This document shows, one piece after another, positions 53,180 through 60,850 of a DNA stretch of 64,000 nucleotides. The position numbers were made by a program, and so were the translations under genes. Under the pieces are notes generated by a model that had not been told where the DNA came from, did not search any database, and saw only the letters and a list, made by a program, of their open reading frames with translations. How positions within the stretch are numbered: position 1 is the first letter of the stretch; every line of letters starts with the position of its first letter. Source of the DNA: Streptomyces collinus Tu 365 (GTDB lineage: Bacteria; Actinomycetota; Actinomycetes; Streptomycetales; Streptomycetaceae); contig NC_021985.1 in assembly GCF_000444875.1 (NCBI RefSeq), positions 6,840,170 through 6,904,169 of the forward strand, written 5' to 3'.

Positions 53180-53195
53180 CGGTACCGAGGTACCG
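53180..53195. promoter_or_regulatory. Operator-like dyad CGGTACC-GA-GGTACCG
   Basis: A perfect 7+7 dyad with a 2-base centre lies 190 bases before the doubled dehydrogenase. Its size fits a TetR-type operator. Which regulator binds is unknown. Confidence 0.5.
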
Positions 53196-53380
53196 AACCG
53201 ACCAGCCCCCGCTGCCCGAAGGCGCCGGGGGAGACCGACGACGGCTGCGTCACCAAACCGTCGTCAGCGGATGCGAGGGGGTGACCTCGCTCGTCTGAGC
53301 TTAACCGGCGGGTAACGAGCGCGCCAGCCCCACGAGGAACCGACTTTGTGATGTGTCTCCCGCCGCGGTCGCCCCCCGCC

Positions 53381-53386
53381 TACCCT
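53381..53386 (+). promoter_or_regulatory. -10 element, leaderless HEAT-repeat gene
   Basis: TACCCT is followed by 7 bases and the GTG at 53394. Confidence 0.45.
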
Positions 53387-53393
53387 GGTCGCC

Positions 53394-53978
53394 GTGGACG
53401 AAGAGTTGCGATCGCTCACGGAGCGCGTACGGCGCGAGTCGGGCGGCTCGGCGGACTGCGAACGGCTGCTGGCCACCGGCGACCGCGACGAACTCGCCGG
53501 GGTGCTCACCGAACCCGGCCGGCCGCTGTGGGCCAGGGAACTGGCGGCGTTCCGGCTCGGCCTGGCCGGCGACCGGCGGGCCTTCGAGTCCCTGGTGCTG
53601 CTCCTCAACCACCGCGACCCGCCGCGCTGCGCCTCGGCCGCCCACGCCCTCGCCCGCCTCGGCGACCCGCGCACCGCCCGTGCCGCCGCCGCCCTCGCCA
53701 CCAACGAACTGCGCGTCGCCTACGCCCTGCACCCGGTGCGGCTGCTGACCGCGCTGCGCGCCCCCGAGTCCGTGCCGGCGCTGATCACCACCCTGGAGCG
53801 GCGGCTGCGCCCGCACGACCCCTATCGCCGGGTGGCCCTCGCCTGCGTGGAGGGCCTGGGCGCCCTCGGCGACGCCCGGGCGCGCCGGGTCCTCGGCGAG
53901 GCCCTGGCGCATCCCGCGCTGGCCGAGGCGGCGGTGCACGCCCTGGCGCGCATCCCGCAGCGGCAGCCGCGGGAGTGA
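53394..53978 (+). CDS. HEAT-repeat protein
   Basis: The 194-residue protein is built of helical HEAT-like repeats (for example RCASAAHALARLGDPRTA, then ACVEGLGALGDARARRVLGEAL). Such repeats serve protein binding; no partner is evident. The GTG at 53394 is used, with a -10 element at leaderless distance. It is convergent with the GNAT gene, 7 bases away. Confidence 0.85.
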   Translation: MDEELRSLTERVRRESGGSADCERLLATGDRDELAGVLTEPGRPLWARELAAFRLGLAGDRRAFESLVLLLNHRDPPRCASAAHALARLGDPRTARAAAALATNELRVAYALHPVRLLTALRAPESVPALITTLERRLRPHDPYRRVALACVEGLGALGDARARRVLGEALAHPALAEAAVHALARIPQRQPRE

Positions 53979-53985
53979 CGCCCGG

Positions 53986-54567
53986 TCAGCCGCGCAGGGA
54001 GCGGGTGTAGCGCACCTCGGGCACCGGCACCCCGTCCACGTCGTACGGCTCCTCGGCGCCGTCCGCGTGGAAACCGGCCCGCTCGTAGAAGCGGCGGGCG
54101 GACGCGTTCTCCTTCAGCACCCACAGGCGCATGCACGAGTACCGCGCGCACTGTCCGACCGCTTCGGCCAGCAGCGCCCGCCCGACTCCGGTGCCGGTCC
54201 GCGCGGGGTCGACGTAGATCGCGTACAGCTCGGCGTCGCCGGTACGCCCCGCGACGTCGTCGCGGTACGGCCCGTGCGCGGCCCAGCCGACCACCTCGCC
54301 GTCCCGCTCGGCGACCAGGTTCACCACCGCGCCGTCGCCCTGCCCGAACCGGGCCCGGTGCCGCTCGGCGTCCCGCGCCACGCTGAGCCGGTCGAGATGG
54401 GACTGGGGCATGAGCCCCCGGTAGGCGTGCTGCCAGCCGCGGATCCTGATCTCGGCGACGCGGTCGCAGTCGGCGAGCTCCATCGGACGGACGCGGATGA
54501 CCGGGGCGGGCGAGGCGGAGGCGGCGGGCGGGGCGGAGGCGGCGGGCGATGCGGGCGGGACGTCCAT
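53986..54567 (-). CDS. GNAT-family N-acetyltransferase
   Basis: The 193-residue protein has a Pro/Ala-rich N-terminus and a GNAT domain from about residue 25: RIRGWQHAYRGLMP, ELYAIYVDPARTGTGVGRALL (acetyl-CoA pyrophosphate loop) and NASARRFYERAGF. The substrate is unknown. ATG 54567 is preferred over GTG 54576 because TAGGGT (54575-54580) stands 7 bases before it, in a leaderless arrangement that overlaps the GTG. Confidence 0.88.
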   Translation of the reverse strand: MDVPPASPAASAPPAASASPAPVIRVRPMELADCDRVAEIRIRGWQHAYRGLMPQSHLDRLSVARDAERHRARFGQGDGAVVNLVAERDGEVVGWAAHGPYRDDVAGRTGDAELYAIYVDPARTGTGVGRALLAEAVGQCARYSCMRLWVLKENASARRFYERAGFHADGAEEPYDVDGVPVPEVRYTRSLRG

Positions 54568-54574
54568 GGCCCAC

Positions 54575-54580
54575 ACCCTA
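54575..54580 (-). promoter_or_regulatory. -10 element, leaderless GNAT gene
   Basis: TAGGGT on the minus strand, 7 bases before the ATG at 54567. Confidence 0.45.
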
Positions 54581-54649
54581 GAGAGCCGCCCGCCCGGTCC
54601 GCCCGTGAATATCGGGGCCCCGCCCCGGGCCTGCCGGCTCCGCCCCCGG

Positions 54650-56215
54650 CTACCCGCGGAACCCCAGCAGGCGGTGCAGGGTCGTGCCGGCGGACGACGG
54701 GGCGGCGGCCTTGGTCGTCCGGGGGGCCGGGTCCGGGGACTTGGGGCAGACCGCGTCGGCGACCGGGCCGCCGTGCGGGAGCGTGCCGTCGGTGAGGTAG
54801 GCGGCCAGGTAGCCGTCCAGGCAGGCGTTGCCGCTCAGACTGATGCCGTGGTTGCCGCCGCCCTCCTCCACCACCAGGCTGGAGCGCGCGAGCAGGCGGT
54901 GGGCCGTGACGCCCCCGGCGTACGGGGTCGCGGCGTCGTCCGTGGCCTGGAACAGCAGCGCGGGCGGCAGTTCGGTGTTGGCGATGCTCACCGGGGCCGC
55001 CGGCCCGGTCGGCCAGAAGGCGCAGGGCGCGTTGTACCAGGCGTTGTTCCAGGCCATGAAGGGCGCCTTGGCGTACACCGCCCAGGTGTCCGCCTGCCAG
55101 CGGTTCCACGCGCGCGGCCAGGAGGCGTCACGGCACTGCACCGCCGTGTAGACGCTGTAGCCGTTGTCCCCCGCGGCGTCCACCGCGCCGAACTTCCGGT
55201 AGGCGTCCAGCAGCGGCCCGGTGTCCTTGTCGTGGACGTAGGCGGCGAACGCCTCGGCCAGGTAGGGCCAGTAGCCGTCGTAGTAGCCGCCCGGGACGAA
55301 GGTGTCCTCCAGCTCCGCGGCGCCCACCACGCCGCCCGCCGGCTTCTTCGCCAGGGCCGCGCGCATGGCGTACCACCGGGCCGCCACCCGGGCCGGATCC
55401 GTGCCGAGCCGGTACGTCGTGTCGTACCGGGCGATCCACGCCATCAGCGCCCGGTGGCGGGCGTCGAAGGCGTAGTCCTGGCCGAGGTTGTCCGCGTACC
55501 AGACCCCCGTCGGGTTCACGACCGAGTCCAGCACCAGGCGGTGCACCCGCCCGGGGAAGAGCTTCGCGTAGACCGCGCCGAGGTAGGTGCCGTAGGAGTA
55601 GCCGAAGTAGCTGATCCGCTCCGCCCCCAGGGCCTGCCGGACGGCGTCCATGTCCCGGACCGCGTTCGTGGTCGTCATGTACGGCAGCACGTCCGCGTAC
55701 GCCCGGCCGCAGGCGGCGGCGAAGGTCCGGGCGCGTTCGAGGTTCGCCCGCTCCAGCGCGTCCGTCGCGGGCACCGTGTCGGGGCGCACCGGACCGAAGT
55801 GGCGCGGGGCGCAGTCCAGGGCCGGCGTGCTGCGACCCACCCCGCGCGGGTCGAAGCCGATGACGTCGTAGCGCGCCGCCACGCCCGCGGGCAGCGCCGA
55901 GGCGACGTACCCGGCGAGCGCGAGACCGCTGCCGCCGGGCCCGCCCGGGTTGACCAGCAGGGGGCCCTCGGAGGTCTTCGCGGTGTGGGGCACGCGGGTC
56001 AGGGCGAGGGTGATCCGCCGGCCGGACGGCCGCACCGGGTCCAGCGGCACCGGCAGGGAGGCGCACTGGAGCGTCGGGTGGTCGCCGGTCCCGCACTTCT
56101 TCCAGACGGGTGCCGCGGGGGCGGGGGCGGGGGCGGCCGCGCCCGCGGGCAGGGCCGTGACCGTGCCCGCCACCAGGGCGGCGGCCGCGCACAGCACGGC
56201 TGCGCGAGTTCTCAT
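54650..56215 (-). CDS. Secreted alpha/beta-hydrolase, tripeptidyl aminopeptidase (Tap/SlpD-type)
   Basis: The 521-residue exported peptidase starts with a signal peptide (MRTRAAVLCAAAALVAGTVT, cleavage expected after ALPAGAAA). It has VNPGGPGGSGLAL (oxyanion), FDPRGVGRSTP, and the nucleophile Ser in GYSYGTYLG. The Asp (QATDDAATPY) and His (GGGNHGISLSG) of the triad are near the C-terminus. It removes tripeptides from the N-terminus of extracellular proteins. Cysteines are paired in number, as expected outside the cell. It is divergent-free: the preceding gene on its strand is the radical-SAM gene. Confidence 0.9.
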   Translation of the reverse strand: MRTRAAVLCAAAALVAGTVTALPAGAAAPAPAPAAPVWKKCGTGDHPTLQCASLPVPLDPVRPSGRRITLALTRVPHTAKTSEGPLLVNPGGPGGSGLALAGYVASALPAGVAARYDVIGFDPRGVGRSTPALDCAPRHFGPVRPDTVPATDALERANLERARTFAAACGRAYADVLPYMTTTNAVRDMDAVRQALGAERISYFGYSYGTYLGAVYAKLFPGRVHRLVLDSVVNPTGVWYADNLGQDYAFDARHRALMAWIARYDTTYRLGTDPARVAARWYAMRAALAKKPAGGVVGAAELEDTFVPGGYYDGYWPYLAEAFAAYVHDKDTGPLLDAYRKFGAVDAAGDNGYSVYTAVQCRDASWPRAWNRWQADTWAVYAKAPFMAWNNAWYNAPCAFWPTGPAAPVSIANTELPPALLFQATDDAATPYAGGVTAHRLLARSSLVVEEGGGNHGISLSGNACLDGYLAAYLTDGTLPHGGPVADAVCPKSPDPAPRTTKAAAPSSAGTTLHRLLGFRG

Positions 56216-56364
56216 GGGGCCTCCCGGGACGGAGGGTGGTGCGAACCGTGGAGATCACGGTTCTCGCCGGATCGTCCCGGAGACGGAACCCAAATGAACC
56301 TTTTCTGTCACTACTTGACCCGATTGGATCGGGTGATGCCCTCCAACGACCTCACATGGACGTC

Positions 56365-57420
56365 TCACATCAGGGTGAGCTGGGTCGGCTCGTCCAGGGC
56401 CGCCACGGGCGCGGGGTCCGCCGGCCGGATCCGCCGGGCCTGCCCCGCGCGCCAGGGTCCGATGCCGTACTCCTGGGCCAGTTCGTGCACCTGGCGGGTG
56501 ATCCGGCGCTGGTACCACGTGGGCGCGTAGGCGCCGTCCGCGTACAGCCGCTCGTAGCGGCGCACCAGGTGCGGGTGGTGCCGGCCGAGCCAGGCCGTGA
56601 ACCACTCGCGGGCGCCCGGCCGCAGGTGCAGCACCAGCGGCGTGACCGAGGTGGCCCCGGCCGCGGCGATCGCCCGTACGGTCTCCCGCAGTTGCGCCGG
56701 GGTGTCGCTCAGGAACGGGATCACCGGCGCCATCAGCACCCCGCAGCCGATCCCGTGCTCGCCGAGGGTCCGTACGACGTCCAGGCGCCGCTCGGGCGCG
56801 GGCGTGCCCGGCTCCACCGTGCGCCACAGCTCCGCGTCGGTGAAGCCCACGGAGACGGAGATGCCGACGTCCGTCACCCGGGCCGCCCGGGTGAGCAGGT
56901 CCAGGTCGCGCAGGACCAGGGTGCCCTTGGTCAGGATCGAGAACGGGTTCGCGTGCTCGGTGAGCGCCGAGATGATCCCCGGCATGAGCCGGTAGCGGCC
57001 CTCGGCCCGCTGGTAGCAGTCGACGTTGGTGCCCATCGCCACGTGGTCGCCCTGCCAGCGCCGGGAGGCGAGCTGGCGGCGCAGCAGTTCGGGGGCGTTG
57101 ACCTTGACCACGATCTGGGTGTCGAACCCGATGCCCGTGTCGAGGTCGAGGTAGCCGTGCGTCTTGCGGGCGAAGCAGTACACGCACGCGTGCGTGCAGC
57201 CCCGGTAGGGGTTCACCGTCCACTCGAACGGCATGCGCGAGGCACCCGGCACCCGGTTCAGGACCGAGCGGGCCCGCACCTCGTGGAAGGTGATCCCGCG
57301 GAACTCGGGTGTGTCGAAGGTGCGCGTGACGACGGCGTCCGCGCCGAACAGCGCGGGATCGGCGGCCCGGCCGTGATCGTCGGAGTCCGCGGACCGCACG
57401 GTGAGGTTGTCCCAGCGCAT
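56365..57420 (-). CDS. Radical SAM protein, Rv2578c family
   Basis: The 351-residue protein carries the radical-SAM cluster motif CTHACVYCFAR (CxxxCxxC) near residue 75 and NPYRGC just before it, as in the Rv2578c/SplB-like family. The substrate is not established. ATG 57420 follows GAGGAGG. Upstream lies a LexA-like box, which suggests DNA-damage control. The C-terminus ends in an Ala/Pro linker and DEPTQLTLM. Confidence 0.88.
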   Translation of the reverse strand: MRWDNLTVRSADSDDHGRAADPALFGADAVVTRTFDTPEFRGITFHEVRARSVLNRVPGASRMPFEWTVNPYRGCTHACVYCFARKTHGYLDLDTGIGFDTQIVVKVNAPELLRRQLASRRWQGDHVAMGTNVDCYQRAEGRYRLMPGIISALTEHANPFSILTKGTLVLRDLDLLTRAARVTDVGISVSVGFTDAELWRTVEPGTPAPERRLDVVRTLGEHGIGCGVLMAPVIPFLSDTPAQLRETVRAIAAAGATSVTPLVLHLRPGAREWFTAWLGRHHPHLVRRYERLYADGAYAPTWYQRRITRQVHELAQEYGIGPWRAGQARRIRPADPAPVAALDEPTQLTLM

Positions 57421-57452
57421 GACGCCTCCTCGGTAGCACTGGCCACAGAATA

Positions 57453-57464
57453 GAACATACGTTC
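57453..57464 (-). promoter_or_regulatory. LexA-like (SOS) box overlapping the promoter
   Basis: GAAC-ATAC-GTTC matches the GAAC-N4-GTTC core of actinobacterial LexA boxes, though the flanking C and G of the full consensus are absent. TATTCT on the minus strand (57447-57452) directly beside it fits a -10, so bound LexA would block transcription of the radical-SAM gene. The start codon is about 33 bases away. Confidence 0.6.
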
Positions 57465-57554
57465 CCATGATCGTGCGACCCCCGATTTGGGGGGCCGGGC
57501 GCCGGGGTGGTTGGCTTGCCCCCATCCCGAGCAACCAGGTCCTGGAGGAACGCA

Positions 57555-57998
57555 ATGGCGCAGGTCGAGGCCACTACGGAGCGGGTCGTCGCGGCGGACG
57601 CGGAGAAGGTGTTCGACGCCCTCGCCGACTACCGCGGCACACGGCAGAAGCTGCTGCCCGAGCACTTCAGCGAGTACGAGGTGCGCGAGGGCGGCGACGG
57701 CGAGGGCACCCTCGTCCACTGGAAGCTCCAGGCCACCAGCAAGCGGGTGCGCGACTGCCTCCTGGAGGTCAGCGAGCCCACCGACGGTGAGCTGGTCGAG
57801 AAGGACCGCAACTCCTCCATGGTCACCACCTGGCGCGTCACCCCGGCCGGCGAGGGCAGGTCCCGGGTCGTCGTCACCACCACCTGGAAGGGTGCCGGCG
57901 GCATCGGCGGCTTCTTCGAGAAGACCTTCGCGCCCAAGGGCCTGGGCCGGATCTACGACGCCGTGCTCGCCAACCTCGCGCGCGAGGTCGAGGCGTAG
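57555..57998 (+). CDS. SRPBCC-fold (START/polyketide cyclase-like) protein
   Basis: The 147-residue protein follows the SRPBCC pattern: VEATTERVVAADAEKVFDAL at the start, a central beta sheet, and a long C-terminal helix (GLGRIYDAVLANLAREVEA). The fold holds hydrophobic ligands; the ligand is unknown. The ATG at 57555 follows GGAGGAA. It is divergent from the radical-SAM gene. Confidence 0.88.
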   Translation: MAQVEATTERVVAADAEKVFDALADYRGTRQKLLPEHFSEYEVREGGDGEGTLVHWKLQATSKRVRDCLLEVSEPTDGELVEKDRNSSMVTTWRVTPAGEGRSRVVVTTTWKGAGGIGGFFEKTFAPKGLGRIYDAVLANLAREVEA

Positions 57999-58158
57999 CC
58001 GGCGGTCACCAAGAGCGGGCCGGTGCGGGGGCGTTGCGCCCCTCACCGGTTCGGGTGGATCTCCACCGAGTCCGGGACTGAGCCGTGTCTCACCGTACTT
58101 GTCCGCAGTTGTCGCCCTCGAGCGACACATGTGACAGGTACGACGTGGGGAGCGGTAC

Positions 58159-60600
58159 GTGGGCGGGACGACTCTGGTGCGGCACGAACCGCACACGGCC
58201 GCTGACCCGGCCCCCGCGCCCGCACCCGCGGCGGAGGCCGAACTCCCGCCGCGCCGCGTGCGCCTGGTCTTCGTCGGGCTGATGCTCGCGCTGCTGCTCG
58301 CCGCGCTGGAGCAGATGATCGTCGCCACCGCCCTGCCGAAGATCGTGGGTGAGCTGCACGGCCTGGACCGGATGTCCTGGGCGATCACCGCCTACCTGCT
58401 CACGTCCACCATCGGCCTGCCCCTGTACGGCAAGCTCGGGGACCTCCTCGGCCGCAAGGGTGTCTTCCAGTTCGCCATCCTGGTCTTCGTCGTCGGCTCC
58501 GGGCTCGCCGGCCGGGCCGGCAGCATGGACCAGCTCATCGCCTTCCGCGCCCTCCAGGGCGTCGGCGCGGGCGGCCTCATGATCGGCGTGCAGGCGATCA
58601 TCGCCGACATCGTGCCGCCCCGGCGGCGCGGCCGCTACATGGGCCTGATCGGCGCCGCGTTCGGCCTCGCCTCCGTCGCGGGCCCGCTGCTCGGCGGCTA
58701 CTTCACCGACCACCTCTCCTGGCGCTGGTGCTTCTACGTCAACGTCCCCTTCGGCCTGCTCACCCTGGCCGTCGTCACCGCCGTCCTCGACCTGCCCAGG
58801 CCCCGGGTGCGCGCCCGGTTCGACGTCCTCGGCGCGCTGCTGCTCGCGACGGCGTCCACCTGCCTGGTGCTGCTGACCAGTTGGGGCGGCACCGAGTACG
58901 CCTGGGACTCGCGCCGGATCCTCGGCCTCGGCGCGGGCGCCGTCACCGCCACCGCGCTCTTCCTCGTCGCCGAGCGCTTCGCCGCCGAACCCCTCATCCC
59001 GCTGCGGCTGTTCCGCGACTCCGTGTTCAACGTCACCGGTCTGGTCGGCCTGGTGATCGGCGTCGCCCTGTTCGGCGCCGCCAGCTACCTGCCCACCTTC
59101 CTGCAGATGGTCGACGGCGCCAGCGCCACCGAGTCCGGGCTGCTGATGCTGCCCATGATGGCCGGGATCGTCGTCGCCTCGATCGCCGGCGGGCAGCTCA
59201 TCAGCCACACCGGCCGCTACAAGGTCTTCCCCGTGCTCGGCGCTGCCCTCGCCGCCGTCGGCATGTGGCTGCTGTCGAGGCTGGAGACCGACACCCCCCG
59301 GCTCCAGTACAGCGTCTGGATGGCCGTCCTCGGCGCCGGCATCGGCCTGGTCATGCCCGTCCTGGTGCTCGCCGTGCAGAACTCCGTGCGCCCCGCCGAC
59401 CTCGGCACCGCCACCAGCGCCAACAACTACTTCCGGCAGATCGGCGGCAGCGTCGGCGCCGCCGTCTTCGGCACGCTGTTCGCGAACCGGCTCGCCGACG
59501 CCCTGCGCGAGGAACTGCCCCCGCGCGCCGGCGCCCGGCTGCCCGACCCCGAGTCCCTGACCCCGCAGCTCGTGCACACGCTGCCGCCGGCCCTGCGCGA
59601 CGCCTACATCCGCGCCTACGCCGACGCGATGCCCCGGATCTTCCTCTACCTCGTCCCGGTGCTCGTCCTCGGCCTGCTCATCGCCTTCTTCCTCAAGGAG
59701 AAACCGCTGGTGTCCCACCACGCCACCGAACCGGAACCCGCCACCAGGGCCGAACCCGCCGGCCCGTACGCCTCCGTCCCGCAGGCCCGCCCCCAGCCTC
59801 CGGCCGGGGGGACCACCGGCTCGCTCCGCTCGCCGCACACCGCCGGTATCCCCGTGTGCGGCACCGTTCAGCACCCCGACGGCACCGCGGTGCCCCGCGC
59901 GGCGCTCACCCTCATCGACGTCACCGGGCGGCAGATCGGGCGCGGCGCCAGCGGCGAGGACGGCCGGTACGCGCTCGGCACCCCCGGCGCCGGGTCGTAC
60001 GTGCTCATCGCCGCCGCCGGCGGCCACCAGCCGCAGGCCGTCTCCGTCACCGTCGGCGAGCGCCCCGTCGAGCTCGACGTCGTCCTCGGCGGCGCCGGAC
60101 GCCTCGCCGGCAGCGTGCTCACCGCCGACGGCAGCCCCGTCCGGGACGCCACCGTCACCCTCACCAACGTGCACGGCGAGGTCGTCGCGACCACCCGCAG
60201 CGGCCGCGAGGGCGGCTACGTCATCACCGAACTGGTCGCCGGCGAGTACACCCTGGCCGCCGGCGCCCCCGCGTTCCGCCCCGCCGCGCTCCCGGTCAGC
60301 GTCCAGGCCGCCCGGGAGACCCGGCAGGACATCGAACTCGCGGGCGGCGCCGTCCTGAAGGGCACCGTCCGGGCGAGCAGCGGCCGGCCCGTCGAGGACG
60401 CCCGGGTCACCCTCCTGGACGCGGCGGGCAACGTGGTCGACACGCTCACCACCGCGGCCGACGGGACGTTCAGGTTCGTGGACCTGTCCTCCGGCGAGTA
60501 CACGGTGATCGCCGCGGGCTACCCGCCGGTCGCCACCGTCCTCCAGGTCGCCGGCGGCGGCCGCACCGAACGCGATCTCCAGCTCGGCCACGAGGACTAG
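58159..60600 (+). CDS. MFS transporter (14-TM DHA2 type) fused to three carboxypeptidase-regulatory-like domains
   Basis: The 813-residue protein has two parts. Residues 35-545 are a 14-helix drug/proton antiporter (LLAALEQMIVATALPKIVGE, YGKLGDLLGRKGVFQ, RALQGVGAGGLMIG). Residues about 570-813 hold three tandem beta-sandwich repeats of the CarboxypepD_reg/Cna-B type, each with the pattern GxVxxxDGxPVxxAxVTL...G.Y....AGEYTL. Such domains are usually outside the cell or in secreted proteins. The GTG at 58159 follows GGGGAGCG. Substrate unknown. The fusion suggests the repeats cap or dock to the pump. Confidence 0.88.
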   Translation: MGGTTLVRHEPHTAADPAPAPAPAAEAELPPRRVRLVFVGLMLALLLAALEQMIVATALPKIVGELHGLDRMSWAITAYLLTSTIGLPLYGKLGDLLGRKGVFQFAILVFVVGSGLAGRAGSMDQLIAFRALQGVGAGGLMIGVQAIIADIVPPRRRGRYMGLIGAAFGLASVAGPLLGGYFTDHLSWRWCFYVNVPFGLLTLAVVTAVLDLPRPRVRARFDVLGALLLATASTCLVLLTSWGGTEYAWDSRRILGLGAGAVTATALFLVAERFAAEPLIPLRLFRDSVFNVTGLVGLVIGVALFGAASYLPTFLQMVDGASATESGLLMLPMMAGIVVASIAGGQLISHTGRYKVFPVLGAALAAVGMWLLSRLETDTPRLQYSVWMAVLGAGIGLVMPVLVLAVQNSVRPADLGTATSANNYFRQIGGSVGAAVFGTLFANRLADALREELPPRAGARLPDPESLTPQLVHTLPPALRDAYIRAYADAMPRIFLYLVPVLVLGLLIAFFLKEKPLVSHHATEPEPATRAEPAGPYASVPQARPQPPAGGTTGSLRSPHTAGIPVCGTVQHPDGTAVPRAALTLIDVTGRQIGRGASGEDGRYALGTPGAGSYVLIAAAGGHQPQAVSVTVGERPVELDVVLGGAGRLAGSVLTADGSPVRDATVTLTNVHGEVVATTRSGREGGYVITELVAGEYTLAAGAPAFRPAALPVSVQAARETRQDIELAGGAVLKGTVRASSGRPVEDARVTLLDAAGNVVDTLTTAADGTFRFVDLSSGEYTVIAAGYPPVATVLQVAGGGRTERDLQLGHED

Positions 60601-60679
60601 GGCCTGTCGCGAAGGTGGTCCTCTGCCGTGCCACGCCCGGCCGCCCTTCGGGCGACGAGGCCACTTTCGCGACAGGCCC
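60600..60679. repeat. 80-bp inverted-repeat element after the MFS fusion gene
   Basis: GGGCCTGTCGCGAAGGTGG (60600-60618) pairs with 60661-60679 with one mismatch (G-U in RNA); a smaller CGCCC-TTC-GGGCG hairpin lies inside. It begins at the last base of the stop codon. It serves as a terminator and may be a MITE-like remnant, since the ends resemble terminal inverted repeats. Confidence 0.6.
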
Positions 60680-60850
60680 CGGGCCGCCCGGAGCCGAGGG
60701 GGCGCGCGAGGGGCGCTGAGCTGCGCGCCGGTGCGATCAGGTGGAACCAATTCCAGGATTGCCACACATCGCGACCGGCCGCAGCCGTACCGTAGTGGCG
60801 GGCGGCACAGATCGTTTGCGAACAGCCTGTGGGGAGAGAGGGCCTGGGCC

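Larger units (their letters stand above)
52991..53393. other. 403-base divergent intergenic region
   Basis: No gene is supported. It contains a small hairpin (GTGCGCC/GGCGCAC, 53034-53050) in the leader of the dehydrogenase gene, a strong dyad at 53180-53195 and a -10 for the HEAT gene at 53381-53386. Confidence 0.5.
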
